A DNA stretch of 64,000 nucleotides from Lysobacter soli (GCF_003382285.1 NZ_QTJR01000003.1:248001-312000), one strand, 5' to 3'; counted from the stretch's first letter, positions 26,121-35,559 are shown. Program-made: numbers and translations. Notes: generated by a model from the sequence alone, not told the origin.

Positions 26121-27530
26121 TTGGCCACGTCCCACCCGCATCGCATGCAACCCAAGTTCCCGTGGCGTTACCTGTTGCTGGTCGTGGTGCCGCTGGTCGC
26201 AGCCGTGGCGATGTCGCGCCATGGGTTGCCGATTCCGGACGTCCTGACATCGGCGCCAACGCCGCCGCCCGCCGCACCCGCCGCCACGCACGGCCCGCTG
26301 ACCACCCCGCTCGCGCGCTTCCTGCTGCAGCTCCTGGTCGTGCTGTGCGTGGCGAAGGGCGCCGGGTGGTTGCTGCGCCGGTTCGGGCAGCCAGCCGTGA
26401 TCGGCGAGATGGCCGCCGGCCTGCTGCTCGGCCCGCTGCTGTTCGGCGCCGTCGCACCCGACGTGCAGGGCTGGCTGTTCGCACCCGAAAGCCTCGGCGC
26501 CCTCGGCATGGTGAGCCAGCTCGGCGTGCTGATGTTCCTGTTCGTCGCCGGCGCCGAACTGGACCTGTCGAGCCTCAACGGCCGGCGCGGGTTCGCGCTG
26601 CTGGTCAGCCACGCGGGCATCGCGTTGCCGTTCCTCTGCGGCGTGCTGCTCGCGCTCGCGCTGTTCGCCGAACACGCGCCGCCGGGTGTCGGTTTCGCCG
26701 GGTTCGCGTTGTTCATGGGCGTGTCGCTGTCGATCACCGCCTTCCCGGTGCTGCTGCGGATCCTGTCCGATCGCGGCATCGCGCAGACCGAAATGGGCCG
26801 CATCGCGATCGCCTGCGCCGCGCTTGGCGATGCCAGCGCGTGGTGCCTGCTCGCGGTGATCGTCGCCACCGTGCAGGCCACCGGCTGGATGACGGCGGTG
26901 GTGAGCCTGGCGGGCACGCTGCTGTTCGCGGTGGCGGTGCTGGCGCTCGCGCGGCCGTGGATAACCCGCCGCGAGATCACCGTCGAACGCGAAGGCCGCG
27001 CGCTCATCGCGTTGCTGCTGCTGGCGCTGCTGTGCGCGCTGGTCACCGAGGCGCTGGGCATCCACGCGCTGTTCGGCGCGTTCCTCGCCGGCATCGCCGT
27101 GTCGGGCAATGCGCGGCTGCGGCACCTGCTGGTCGAACGCGTGGAGCCGTTCGCGATTTCGCTGCTGCTGCCGCTGTTTTTCGCGATGACCGGCCTGCGC
27201 CTGCGCGTGGAGGGCTGGCAGGCATCGGACCTGCTGCTCGGCGTGGTGGTCATTGCGGTTGCGACGCTCGGCAAGGGCGCGGGCACGTGGCTCGCCGCGC
27301 GCACGGCCGGCATGCCCAACACCGACGCGCTGCGCCTGGGCGCGCTGATGAACACGCGCGGGCTGATGGAACTGATCGTGCTCAACCTCGGCTACGAGAT
27401 GGGCCTGATCGGCGACCGCCTCTTCGCCGTGCTGGTGATCATGGCGCTGGTCACCACCGCCATGACCGGACCGCTGCTCGATCTGATCGAACGACGCGCG
27501 CGCCGTCGCGTCGATACCGGCGCGGCCTAA
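26121..27530 (+). CDS. CPA2-type monovalent cation:proton antiporter (Kef/NapA-like), TTG start
   Basis: GGAG at 26111-26114 is six bases before TTG 26121, better than the bare ATG at 26145; the product has 469 residues. About 13 membrane helices are predicted, with the family motifs QPAVIGEMAAGLLLGP, GVLMFLFVAGAELD, GVSLSITAFPVLLRIL, AALGDASAWCLL (ion-binding Asp region) and the MNTRGLMELIVLNLGY segment typical of Kef/CPA2 exchangers. It lacks a C-terminal TrkA-N domain, so it is not a full KefB/KefC. It probably exchanges Na+ or K+ for H+. Its stop overlaps the converging peptidase gene by four bases. Confidence 0.9.
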   Translation: MATSHPHRMQPKFPWRYLLLVVVPLVAAVAMSRHGLPIPDVLTSAPTPPPAAPAATHGPLTTPLARFLLQLLVVLCVAKGAGWLLRRFGQPAVIGEMAAGLLLGPLLFGAVAPDVQGWLFAPESLGALGMVSQLGVLMFLFVAGAELDLSSLNGRRGFALLVSHAGIALPFLCGVLLALALFAEHAPPGVGFAGFALFMGVSLSITAFPVLLRILSDRGIAQTEMGRIAIACAALGDASAWCLLAVIVATVQATGWMTAVVSLAGTLLFAVAVLALARPWITRREITVEREGRALIALLLLALLCALVTEALGIHALFGAFLAGIAVSGNARLRHLLVERVEPFAISLLLPLFFAMTGLRLRVEGWQASDLLLGVVVIAVATLGKGAGTWLAARTAGMPNTDALRLGALMNTRGLMELIVLNLGYEMGLIGDRLFAVLVIMALVTTAMTGPLLDLIERRARRRVDTGAA

Positions 27531-30070
27531 CCTCCGCCGGGTGCGGCGGGCGTGGCCGAGGCCGAGGCCGCGGTCGTGGCCGGCGCCGCTGGTGCGCCCA
27601 GGTACTGCTGCAGGAAGCCGGCGATGCCGGTCCACGCGATGTCCTGTGCCATCGGATCCTCGAAGCTGTGTCCCATGCCCGGGAAGGCAAGCACCACCGG
27701 CGGCCGACCCTCGAGGTTGAGCATCCGCACCAGTCGCCGCGTGTGCTCGAAGTCCACTCGGTTGTCTTCGCGGCCGTGCACGAGCATCAGCGGCAACGTC
27801 AGCTCCTTCACGTGGTACAGCGGCGACGTCGCCTGCATCTCCGCCATGTCCTTGCGCGGATCGCCCATGATCTTTTCCAGCTGGGCGCGACCCTCCGCGG
27901 AACTGCCGGCGTCGCTGGCCGTGAAACGCAGCACGCGATCGCTCACGCCCGACATCGACACCGCGCATCGGAAACGTCCCGGCCAGCGCAACGCCGAGAC
28001 CAGCGCCGAATAGCCGCCGTAGCTGGCGCCGAGCACGCACATGCGCGATTCGTCCAGCGGATACGACGCCAGTGCGGCCCGCAGCGCGGCGTCGATGTCG
28101 TCCTCGATCGCGCGCCCGTAGTTGCGATGCCCGGCCTCGCGGAACTGCTTGCCGTAACCGTCGGAGCCGCGGAAGTTCACCTGCAGCACGGCGTAGCCCT
28201 GCGAGGCGAGGAACTGCACGTCCCGGTTGAAATGCAGCGTGTCGCTGATGCCGATCGGCCCGCCGTGCGGGAACACCACGAGCGGGCGTTTGCCGCCGCC
28301 CGGCGGCAGCGTCAGGAAAGCGTCCACCGCCAGCCCATCGGCCGCCTTCACGTTGAGCACGTGCACCGGCGCGAATGTCCTGTCGGCCAGCCACGGCGCG
28401 ACTTCCTCCAGCAGCGAGGCGCGTTTGGCGGCGACGTCCAGGTGGTAGAGCTGCGGCGAGCGGTCGGTGCCATCGACCCAGAGCACGAGCTGCCGGTTGT
28501 CGCTGCTGCGGTCGACCACCGCAACGGTGCGACCGGGAAACGCGGCCTGCAACGTGCGGTCCAGTTGCTTTCCGGCGTCGTCGAAGTACTCGGTCACCAG
28601 CCGTCCCGACTGGTAGTAGCGTGCGGCCACCGGTTCGCGGCGGTCGTTGAAGACGGCCCCGGCGATGTCCACGCCCGGCTTGGAGAACACGGTACGCGTG
28701 ATCTTCCGGGTGGTCGGATCGAAGGCGACCAGATCGCGTTGCGCGCGGCCTTCCTCGCTGTAGCCGTACATCATGTCGCCATCCCAGGACAGCGACACCG
28801 GCGTGAACACCGGTTCGGCGCGGTATTCCATGACGTCGTGGAACACGCCGTCCATGCCGTGCACGAGCACGTAGGTCTCGTCGCGCCACAGCGTCGCCGC
28901 GCGGAGGCGACCCCGCCCGTCCGCATACCACGCGATGTCGTGCGTGGCGCCGCGGTTCAGGCGGTCGCGGCTCTTCGCGCTCTGGAACGAAGTGATGGCC
29001 TTGTCGCCTTCGAGTTCGATCCGATGCACCACCAGTTCGCCGCGGCTGTCGAAGCCTTCGAACAGGATCACGCCCGGCTCATCCGGCAACAGGTCCACCA
29101 CGCGACCGCTGCCGTTGATCGGCCGATGCCGCACCGGTCGCGTCGTGCCGTCGCTGGGGCCGACGTCGAAGACGTGATAACTGGTGCCGGCGCTTCCGTT
29201 GGAGGTGATGAGCGTGCGTGCGTCCTTCCACCGCAGGCTGTCGAACTCGTTTTTCGTGGTGAGCACGCGCTGCGAGCGGCCGAGCTTCAGGTCCACCAGG
29301 TCGAGGCCCCACGTGCCCTTGTCGTCGCGCACGGCTTCGGCGAGCAGGTCGCCCGGCCCGTTGAGCGCGAAGTCCGCCACCCGGTTGGGTTTCCACATGA
29401 CCTCCGCTGTGAGCGCCAATGCACCAGGCTTGGGCGGCTCGTGGCCTTCGTTGAGCTTTTCCGCCGGCTCGACGCGACCGGTACGTGCGGCCCGGTAGAA
29501 CTCGGGGAACGGATCCGGATACTGGCCGGCGTACCCGAACGACAGGCGCGGGTACAGCGCGCCGTGGTCCTTCTCCAGCCAGTCGATGATCGGCAGCGAC
29601 CGGTTGGCGACATGCATGCGCGCACTGGTCATTGAGTCGAGTCGGAGGACCAGGTCGCCGGGATACGTGATCTTTCCCGGGGCGACGGTGAACCGGAACT
29701 CCGCCTCGTCGAGTTCGAAGCGCGAGCGGTACCACCAGGCGGTCAGGTTCACCTGGGCCCACCGGTAGTCGCCGGCCCTGGTCGCGTACAGGCGGGAATC
29801 GCGTCCCGGGCCGATGTAGTTGAGCACCTCGGCCGTGCCGCCATCAGCTCGCTTGACGTGGATGCTGCTGACCGGAGCGTTCGCGTCGACGGACAGCACG
29901 ACCAGGCCTTCGTCCGGCGCGAGCTTCGGATCCTCGCCGGGATCGATCCGCCGCATCGCCGCGGCATCCATCGGCACCATCGACGCAAACACGCACAGCA
30001 GCATCGCCATGCCCGCCGCACACACTTCGCCACGCAGACACGCGAATGCCCGCCACGTCGCAAGACGCAT
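27527..30070 (-). CDS. Exported S9 (prolyl-oligopeptidase-type) peptidase with an extra N-terminal beta domain
   Basis: GGAGGGAACTC precedes ATG 30070; the product has 847 residues. A signal peptide (about 1-38, AMAMLLCVFASMVPMDAAA) is followed by a roughly 120-residue beta-rich region not usual in S9 enzymes, then a propeller-like middle. The alpha/beta-hydrolase domain carries the nucleophile in GASYGGYSA, Asp in HGREDNRVD and His in GMGHSFED. It would be periplasmic or secreted and cleave short peptides after proline or similar residues. The tail (PAAPATTAASASATPAAPGGG) is low complexity. It meets the antiporter gene tail-to-tail with overlapping stops. Confidence 0.88.
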   Translation of the reverse strand: MRLATWRAFACLRGEVCAAGMAMLLCVFASMVPMDAAAMRRIDPGEDPKLAPDEGLVVLSVDANAPVSSIHVKRADGGTAEVLNYIGPGRDSRLYATRAGDYRWAQVNLTAWWYRSRFELDEAEFRFTVAPGKITYPGDLVLRLDSMTSARMHVANRSLPIIDWLEKDHGALYPRLSFGYAGQYPDPFPEFYRAARTGRVEPAEKLNEGHEPPKPGALALTAEVMWKPNRVADFALNGPGDLLAEAVRDDKGTWGLDLVDLKLGRSQRVLTTKNEFDSLRWKDARTLITSNGSAGTSYHVFDVGPSDGTTRPVRHRPINGSGRVVDLLPDEPGVILFEGFDSRGELVVHRIELEGDKAITSFQSAKSRDRLNRGATHDIAWYADGRGRLRAATLWRDETYVLVHGMDGVFHDVMEYRAEPVFTPVSLSWDGDMMYGYSEEGRAQRDLVAFDPTTRKITRTVFSKPGVDIAGAVFNDRREPVAARYYQSGRLVTEYFDDAGKQLDRTLQAAFPGRTVAVVDRSSDNRQLVLWVDGTDRSPQLYHLDVAAKRASLLEEVAPWLADRTFAPVHVLNVKAADGLAVDAFLTLPPGGGKRPLVVFPHGGPIGISDTLHFNRDVQFLASQGYAVLQVNFRGSDGYGKQFREAGHRNYGRAIEDDIDAALRAALASYPLDESRMCVLGASYGGYSALVSALRWPGRFRCAVSMSGVSDRVLRFTASDAGSSAEGRAQLEKIMGDPRKDMAEMQATSPLYHVKELTLPLMLVHGREDNRVDFEHTRRLVRMLNLEGRPPVVLAFPGMGHSFEDPMAQDIAWTGIAGFLQQYLGAPAAPATTAASASATPAAPGGG

Positions 30071-30175
30071 GAGTTCCCTCCCCGCGCATCACCCCGGGCC
30101 GAAGCCCGCCCCGTGCACGAGGATAGCGCAGCGCGGGCACGTGCAAACGGCCCGCGCCCGCGTCCCCACGGCGTG

Positions 30176-30529
30176 TCAGATGCCCGGCTCCTCGATCTGC
30201 CGCACCTCGCACTCGATGTTCCATTCGTCGCCGTGGATCGCGACGAAGCGGCGCGTGAGTTCGGTGGCTTCGTCCAGGTCGGCCGCCTCGAGGATGGCGT
30301 AGCCGCCGACGACTTCCTTCGCCTCGGCGAACGGGCCGTCGATGTTCGACAGCTTGCCGTCGTGCAGCCGCACGCGGCGGCCCTTCGCGGTGGGCTGCAG
30401 GCCGCCGGTATCGACGAGCTTGCCGGCGGCGCGCATCTCGCCGATGAGCACGGTCATCTCGTCGATCAGGCGCTGGCTCGGCACCTGGCCGGTGTTTTCG
30501 TCGACTCGGATCAGGGACATGAAACGCAT
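30176..30529 (-). CDS. YCII-family protein
   Basis: AAGGAGAT five bases before ATG 30529 decides the start; 117 residues. It has the YCII/DGPF signature VDGPFAEAKEVVGGYAILEA (seen as IDGPFAEAKE) and a small ferredoxin-like fold. These proteins are common in actinobacteria and proteobacteria, often beside extracytoplasmic sigma factors, but none is present here. The function is unknown. Confidence 0.9.
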   Translation of the reverse strand: MRFMSLIRVDENTGQVPSQRLIDEMTVLIGEMRAAGKLVDTGGLQPTAKGRRVRLHDGKLSNIDGPFAEAKEVVGGYAILEAADLDEATELTRRFVAIHGDEWNIECEVRQIEEPGI

Positions 30530-30678
30530 GGGATCTCCTTCGGTTCGCGGGCGCGGAAGTGCGCCCTTCATCGACATCGACGAGCGGGGTCGTGCGGAAT
30601 CGACAAACGACGTCGAGGTCGCGGCCGCCGGTGCCGGCTATGCTGCGGCGGTCCTTTCCGCCCCCTGCGACGCGCCCG

Positions 30679-31854
30679 ATGACCCGTCCCGCCTCCCTGC
30701 ACGCCCGCTTCCTCCTCCTGCTCTGGCTGCTGCTGGCCGCTCCGGCGTTCGCACAGGGCTATTTCCCGCCGCGCGGCGACTGGGCGCGGGCGACGCCGGT
30801 GCAGTCAGGCTTCGATCCGAAGCGGCTGCAGGAGGCGATCGATTACGCCATCGCGCACGAGGCGAAGGAACCTCGCGACCAGTCCATCGCGCTGGCGCAG
30901 AGTTTCGGCGCAAAGGAGCCGTTCTTCGAGGGCCAGATCGGCCCGACCGCGGTGCGCGCCGGGCTCAACGGCATCATCGTGCATCGCGGCAAGGTCGTGG
31001 CCGAATTCGGCGACACGCGCAGCCTCGACATGAGCCACAGCGTCACCAAGACGTTCCTGAGCACGGTGGTCGGCATCGCATGGCAGCGCGGGCTGATCCG
31101 CGACACGAACGACCGCGCCGCCGACTACATGCCGCGCGACGTCGACCTGTTCGCGTCCGAACACAACGCACCGATCACGTGGGAGCACCTGCTGCGTCAG
31201 ACCAGCGACTGGCAGGGCACGCTGTGGGGCAAGCCGGACTGGGGCGACCGGCCGTCGGGTCCGCCGGAACAATGGCCGAACCGGGAGCGCCACGTACCGG
31301 GCACGCACTACATGTACAACGACGTGCGCGTGAACGTGCTGGCGCTGGCCGCATTGCAGGTGTGGCGTCGCCCGCTGCCGGAGGTGCTGCGCGAGAACGT
31401 GATGGACCCCATCGGCGCAAGCACGCGCTGGCGCTGGCACGGCTACCGCAACTCGTGGGTCGAACTGGACGGGCAGAAGATGCAGTCGGTCTCGGGCGGC
31501 GGCCACTGGGGCGGCGGCATGTTCATCGACGCGTGGGACCTGGCGCGTTTCGGGTATCTCTTCCTGCGCGACGGACGCTGGGATGGAAGGCAACTCGTCT
31601 CGCGCGAATGGATCGCCAAGGCGCGCACGCCCGGCGCCGACAATCCCGAATACGGCTACTGCAACTGGTTCCTCAACACCGACCGCAAGTCGCTGCCGTC
31701 GGCGCCGGAAAGCAGCGTCACCTTCCGCGGCAATGGCCAGAACATCGTCTACATCGATCGCGACAACGACCTGCTGATCGTGGTGCGCTGGATCGATCGC
31801 GGCGACGCGCTCGATACGTTCATCGGGAAGGTGCTGGCGGCGCGGGTGAGGTGA
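30679..31854 (+). CDS. Exported serine hydrolase, beta-lactamase/penicillin-binding-protein fold
   Basis: The 391-residue product starts with a clear signal peptide (LLLLWLLLAAPAFAQ, cleavage after about 26). The nucleophile motif Ser121-x-x-Lys124 (SVTK) and a Tyr-x-Asn-like element (MYNDV, about 213) fit class C beta-lactamase-related esterases. There is no typical KTG; a GNGQN segment takes that place near the C terminus. It would act in the periplasm on an ester or amide. It is unlikely to be a true beta-lactamase from motif spacing alone, but that cannot be excluded. Confidence 0.87.
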   Translation: MTRPASLHARFLLLLWLLLAAPAFAQGYFPPRGDWARATPVQSGFDPKRLQEAIDYAIAHEAKEPRDQSIALAQSFGAKEPFFEGQIGPTAVRAGLNGIIVHRGKVVAEFGDTRSLDMSHSVTKTFLSTVVGIAWQRGLIRDTNDRAADYMPRDVDLFASEHNAPITWEHLLRQTSDWQGTLWGKPDWGDRPSGPPEQWPNRERHVPGTHYMYNDVRVNVLALAALQVWRRPLPEVLRENVMDPIGASTRWRWHGYRNSWVELDGQKMQSVSGGGHWGGGMFIDAWDLARFGYLFLRDGRWDGRQLVSREWIAKARTPGADNPEYGYCNWFLNTDRKSLPSAPESSVTFRGNGQNIVYIDRDNDLLIVVRWIDRGDALDTFIGKVLAARVR

Positions 31855-31890
31855 CGAGAGGTCCGGTGCCGCGTCCTGTTCCTATTCTGC

Positions 31891-32139
31891 CGTAATCCCG
31901 GCGTAGGCCGGGACCCAGGCCTATGTCGTTTGGGCACTCCGACTTGAAGCATCAGAGATGCCTTCATTCCGGCGAAAGTGGAACCTATTTTGATCTTCAC
32001 GATTCGGTGCGAAGCAACACCGAAAGCGTTGTGCTGCAACGTTCGTTCACCGCTCCCGCTTCGTTGCCCCTCACCCCTCTCCCGACGGGAGAGGGGCTGA
32101 AGCCGACGACGTCGTCATTCCAGCGAAAGCTGGAATCCA
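31891..32139. repeat. Composite palindromic repeat region between the serine hydrolase and VOC genes
   Basis: It holds four elements: CGTAATCCCGGCGTAGGCCGGGACCCA type (31891-31918), a degenerate TTCATTCCGGCGAAAG copy (about 31962-31990), the CCCCTCTCCC/GGGAGAGGGG palindrome (about 32066-32099) and GTCATTCCAGCGAAAGCTGGAATCCA type (32114-32139). No gene is seen in 31855-32153. The same two families occur together at five other sites in this window. Confidence 0.88.
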
Positions 32140-32153
32140 TTTTGACCATTCGT

Positions 32154-32585
32154 TCAGAACGTGACCTTCACCGAAGGCGCGCTGCGGGTGTGCTCGCCGT
32201 GGTACACCGCTTCGATGTTGTTGCCGTCGGGATCAAGCACGAACGCGGCGTAATACCCCGGATGGTACGGGCGCTCGCCGGCGGCGCCGTTGTCGCGACC
32301 ACCCGCAGCCAGTGCCGCCTTGTGGAACGCGTCCACCGCCGCGCGATCCTTCGCCTGGAACGCCAGATGGTGTCGGCCCGTCAGTTCGCCCTGCGCCGCC
32401 TCGCTGTCGGCGGTCGAGACGAACAGCTCGTCGTACCAGAAGGCGCCATCATCAAGTGTGCCGCCGAGCGGCACGCCAAGCACCTCGAACACTGCATCGT
32501 AGAAACGGCGGCTGGCCGGCAGATCGCGCACGACCAGCTGCACGTGGTCGATCAACCGGCCGCGGTGGAGTTCCTGGGTTTCCAT
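32154..32585 (-). CDS. VOC-family (glyoxalase/bleomycin-resistance-like) protein
   Basis: The 143-residue product opens LIDHVQLVVRDLPASRRFYDAVFEVLG, the classic first half of a VOC fold, and ends YAAFVLDPDGNNIEAVYHG, where Asp-Pro-Asp-Gly-Asn-x-Ile-Glu carries a metal-binding Glu. HHLAFQA supplies a His. The fold and metal site are intact, but the substrate is unknown. It is monocistronic, with repeats downstream. Confidence 0.87.
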   Translation of the reverse strand: METQELHRGRLIDHVQLVVRDLPASRRFYDAVFEVLGVPLGGTLDDGAFWYDELFVSTADSEAAQGELTGRHHLAFQAKDRAAVDAFHKAALAAGGRDNGAAGERPYHPGYYAAFVLDPDGNNIEAVYHGEHTRSAPSVKVTF

Positions 32586-32609
32586 GTGCTCGTCCTTGTG
32601 TGATTGCGC

Positions 32610-33092
32610 TCAGTGCGGCGCCGATGGCGGCTGCGTTGACGATGTCGTGCGCAGCAGGCTTTCCAGATTCTGCACGCCGCGCATCGATCCGACCGTGTGC
32701 AGGAGGTCATGGAATTCCTCTTCGGCCACATGGCCTTTCAGCTGCACGCGTCCATCGCGCACGTGCACTTCGACGTTGTGCGGATGTCCGACCAGGCGAC
32801 CGAGACGCGCACGGATGCGCTCGTGCAACAGATCGTCGTCGATAGGCTCCGACGTCATGCTCGCGCGCGTGCGTGCCGCCACGCCGCGCAGGCGATCGGC
32901 GGCGCGTTTGGACTTGCCGCGCACGTAGCGTTCGGCGTCGTTGCGCATCGAGAGACCGCGATCGCGCACGATCGCGCGGCGACGGCGGCCGGTGTTGGGA
33001 TCCGTGAGGTACATCACCAGGGCGCCGGCCGCGAATGCCAGCGCGGCGCTGGCGAGCGTGCCCAGGGCAGTGCGTGCGGATCGTTCGTGCAT
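32610..33092 (-). CDS. BON-domain membrane-anchored protein
   Basis: GAGGTGATCCC precedes ATG 33092; 160 residues. Residues about 8-30 are hydrophobic (TLASAALAFAAGALVMYL) and followed by NTGRRRRAIVRDR, a basic stretch that would face the cytoplasm. A single BON domain (about 83-150: DDLLHERIRARLG, HNVEVHVRDGRVQLKGHVAEEE, GVQNLESLL) may bind lipid. Similar YtxH-like/BON proteins respond to envelope or osmotic stress in other bacteria. Confidence 0.85.
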   Translation of the reverse strand: MHERSARTALGTLASAALAFAAGALVMYLTDPNTGRRRRAIVRDRGLSMRNDAERYVRGKSKRAADRLRGVAARTRASMTSEPIDDDLLHERIRARLGRLVGHPHNVEVHVRDGRVQLKGHVAEEEFHDLLHTVGSMRGVQNLESLLRTTSSTQPPSAPH

Positions 33093-33296
33093 GGGATCAC
33101 CTCGGTTGACTCGGCCTCGACAGGCTCGCGGGAGCCCCACCCTGCCAGAACGCACGGAAACATCGCGCGAAGGTTCGCCGACTCGAACCTTAACGGGGCT
33201 GCGCGCGCGCAATGCCCTGAATTTCGGAGGATTCCGAGAGATCGCGCGCGATCGCGTTGCTAACGTTCGCGGCCCTCTGCCGCTGCCTTCGCCGCC

Positions 33297-34073
33297 GTGC
33301 CCACCTACATTCCTTCGAGCGCCGCGTCGCGCTTCTCCATCGCCGTGCTCGCCTGTTGCGCCGCCTTCGTGCTCGCATCGTGCGGTCGTCGCGATGCGCC
33401 GGTCGCCACGGCAACCACGCCGGATGCGCCCAAGGCTGAAACCTTCGCCGCACCGCAGGATGTGTTCGAACGCGACGCCCGCGCGATCGTCGGCATCAGC
33501 TATCCGACCGGGCTGGATCGCTACCCGGCGCTCGCGAAGCTGCTCGTGGCGCATGCGGCTGCGCGCCGCGCTGCGCTCGACGCCGCGCTGGAAAAGACGC
33601 CGCGCCCGTCCGTGCCGTTCGAACTCACGCTGCGTTTCAGCACCGCCGCCGACGCGCCGCGCATGTTCGCGGTAGTCGCCGACGAAGAGCTGTATACCGG
33701 CGGCGCGAGCAGCCGCCCTGGCCGCGAGGTGTTCCTCTGGTCGCCTGAGGAAAACCGCCTGTTGTCGCCGGAGGAAATGATTCCGAACCCGGCGGCGTGG
33801 GCGAGGCTGCACGAGCAGATCCGCCATCTGGCGCTGGAGGAATCCGCCTCGCTGTCCGCGCCTGCCGCCGAACGTGCGATGCAGCACGTGTTCGTGCCGC
33901 GTTTCAATTCCAGCGGTCGCATCGCGGGCCTGCGCTTCCGCACCGACGATGGCGGCGAAGTCGAAGTGCCGGGCAGCGAACTCAAGCCGCTGGTCGCGCC
34001 GGCGTACTCGGGCTGGTTCGAGGATGCGCCGGCCGTCGCGGCCGAATCGCCGGTCGCGACCGCGAAGCTCTGA
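33297..34073 (+). CDS. Putative lipoprotein, DUF3298/PdaC-like
   Basis: A GTG start gives 258 residues with a lipoprotein signal (SIAVLACCAAFVLASC, lipidated Cys at about 29). The mature part has the pattern of the RsiV/PdaC-like DUF4163-DUF3298 pair: ISYPTGLDRYPALAKLL, then FELTLRFSTAADAPRMFAVVADEELYTGGA and FLWSPEENRLLSPEEMI. It is likely anchored in the periplasm; the function is unknown. No peptidoglycan deacetylase domain is present. The start codon is not firmly set because the upstream ribosome site is weak. Confidence 0.75.
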   Translation: MPTYIPSSAASRFSIAVLACCAAFVLASCGRRDAPVATATTPDAPKAETFAAPQDVFERDARAIVGISYPTGLDRYPALAKLLVAHAAARRAALDAALEKTPRPSVPFELTLRFSTAADAPRMFAVVADEELYTGGASSRPGREVFLWSPEENRLLSPEEMIPNPAAWARLHEQIRHLALEESASLSAPAAERAMQHVFVPRFNSSGRIAGLRFRTDDGGEVEVPGSELKPLVAPAYSGWFEDAPAVAAESPVATAKL

Positions 34074-34118
34074 GCAGATGCCGCCGCATCGCCGGATGCG
34101 ACGCGGCGGCATCGACCA

Positions 34119-35027
34119 TCAGGCAGCCGGCTTGCGCAACGTTTCGTCGAACAGCGCCAGCGTTTTCTTCCAGGCTTCGCGCGCGGCCGCTTCGTCGTAT
34201 CGCGGCGTCGTGTCGTTGTTGAAGCCGTGCTGCGTGCCGGGTGGCTGGAACAGTTCGTACTTCACGCCGGCCTGCTTCAGCGCGGCTTCGTACGAAGGCC
34301 AGCCGGCGTTGACGCGTTCGTCGTTCTCGGCCAGCACGATCAGCATGCGCGCCTTGATGTTCGGCACGCCCTCCAGCGGCGCCGGCGCGCCGTAGAACGG
34401 CGCGGCCGCGTCGAGGTCCGGCAGCTCCGTGGCGAGGAAGTTCGACATCCCGCCGCCGTAGCAGAAGCCCACCACGCCCAGCCGCCCGTTGCCGCCTTCG
34501 ATCGTGCGCAGCATCTTCGCGGCGGCAATGAAGTCCTGCCGCGTCTTGGCCTGGTCGAGCTTGGCGAACTCGGCGCGTGCCGCGTCCTCATTGCCCGGAT
34601 AACCGCCGAGCGGGAACAGCGCGTCCGGCGCGAAGGCGATGTAGCCCTCCAGCGCGAGGCGACGCGTCACGTCTTCGATGTGCGGATTGAGGCCGCGGTT
34701 TTCGTGCACGACCAGCACGACCGGCAGCGGGCCGCTCTTCTTCGCGGGGCGGACGAGATAGCCGCGCGCGGTGCCGTAGCCCTGCGGCGACGGGAATTCG
34801 AGGTACTTCGCGACCAGCCGCTTGTCGTCCGGCTTGACCTCCTGCGCTGCGGCGAAGTTGGGCGCGAGCGCGGCGAGGATGCCGGCGGCACCGGCCGCTC
34901 CCACCGCGAAACGCGCCGCACCGCTGAGGAAACCGCGCCGGTCGATGATGCCGTGCACGTACTGGTCGAACAGTCGCATCACTTCCGGATCGAAGTCGCT
35001 GGCCTTGCGACGTGGCGTGTCGGCCAT
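34119..35027 (-). CDS. Exported dienelactone hydrolase family protein
   Basis: GGAGG lies six bases before ATG 35027, giving 302 residues. A twin-arginine-like segment sits unusually far in (DRRGFLSGAARF, Arg30-Arg31), followed by a hydrophobic stretch ending NFAAAQ. The hydrolase domain has the nucleophile Cys189 in GFCYGGG, an acidic residue in VVHENRGLNPHIEDV (Glu109), and the catalytic His in TQHGFNND. These match dienelactone-hydrolase-type alpha/beta hydrolases, which open lactones or cleave esters. The natural substrate is unknown. Confidence 0.87.
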   Translation of the reverse strand: MADTPRRKASDFDPEVMRLFDQYVHGIIDRRGFLSGAARFAVGAAGAAGILAALAPNFAAAQEVKPDDKRLVAKYLEFPSPQGYGTARGYLVRPAKKSGPLPVVLVVHENRGLNPHIEDVTRRLALEGYIAFAPDALFPLGGYPGNEDAARAEFAKLDQAKTRQDFIAAAKMLRTIEGGNGRLGVVGFCYGGGMSNFLATELPDLDAAAPFYGAPAPLEGVPNIKARMLIVLAENDERVNAGWPSYEAALKQAGVKYELFQPPGTQHGFNNDTTPRYDEAAAREAWKKTLALFDETLRKPAA

Positions 35028-35200
35028 GGGGAACCTCCGCGGCGTGGTCGGAACGTGCCGGCGAGGATAGCGGCCCCTGCGTGACGAAATGCAACCGTGC
35101 GGCGAGCCGGTGCGCTGATGCGACGGACGGCGCCGGGATTGGGATATCTGGAAGAAGCGAGGCGCGTTGCGCGCCCGGATCATCGGAGCGGGAATCCCGT

Positions 35201-35244
35201 CCGGAAAAGAAACCGCCGCCGACGCCCCACGCATCGGCGGCGGT
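35201..35244 (-). terminator. Rho-independent terminator after the DUF1328 gene
   Basis: The eleven-base-pair perfect stem ACCGCCGCCGA/TCGGCGGCGGT (35212-35222 and 35234-35244) is followed, on the minus strand, by TTTCTTTTCC. It begins seven bases after the stop codon. Confidence 0.8.
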
Positions 35245-35250
35245 GGCGAC

Positions 35251-35424
35251 TTACGTCACCTTCTTGGCGATGGTCACGCCCAAGATGAAAAGCACGACGG
35301 CGATCACCAGGCCCACCCAGAACAGCAGCTTGGCAATGCCCATGGCCGCGCCCGCGGCGCCGCTGAAACCCAGCGCGCCCGCGATGAGGCCGATGACGGC
35401 AAAGATGATGGCCCACTTCAACAT
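35251..35424 (-). CDS. DUF1328 small membrane protein (YtjA-like)
   Basis: AGGAG lies eight bases before ATG 35424. The 57-residue product starts MLKWAIIFAVIGLIAGALGFSG and has two membrane helices joined by a Gly/Ala-rich turn, the standard DUF1328 form. An upstream in-frame ATG at 35442 would put the ribosome site inside the gene. Homologues are short stress-induced inner-membrane proteins of unknown mechanism. Confidence 0.93.
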   Translation of the reverse strand: MLKWAIIFAVIGLIAGALGFSGAAGAAMGIAKLLFWVGLVIAVVLFILGVTIAKKVT

Positions 35425-35559
35425 CGCAACCACTCCTGGCAACTTCGTTGCGAACGACGGTAGTCGCGGGGTTGTCGTTCTGGCGTGAGTGGCGTCGCGG
35501 GTGATTTATCGGTCGTTTCTTCGGGCGACGGGCGGCGTTCGAGCGAGCGGTTGCTTTGA

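Noticed and set aside
26088-28931. 947-residue frame on the minus strand
   Set aside because: It spans the antiporter antisense and the S9 peptidase in a wrong frame; it is low-complexity and has no family motif.
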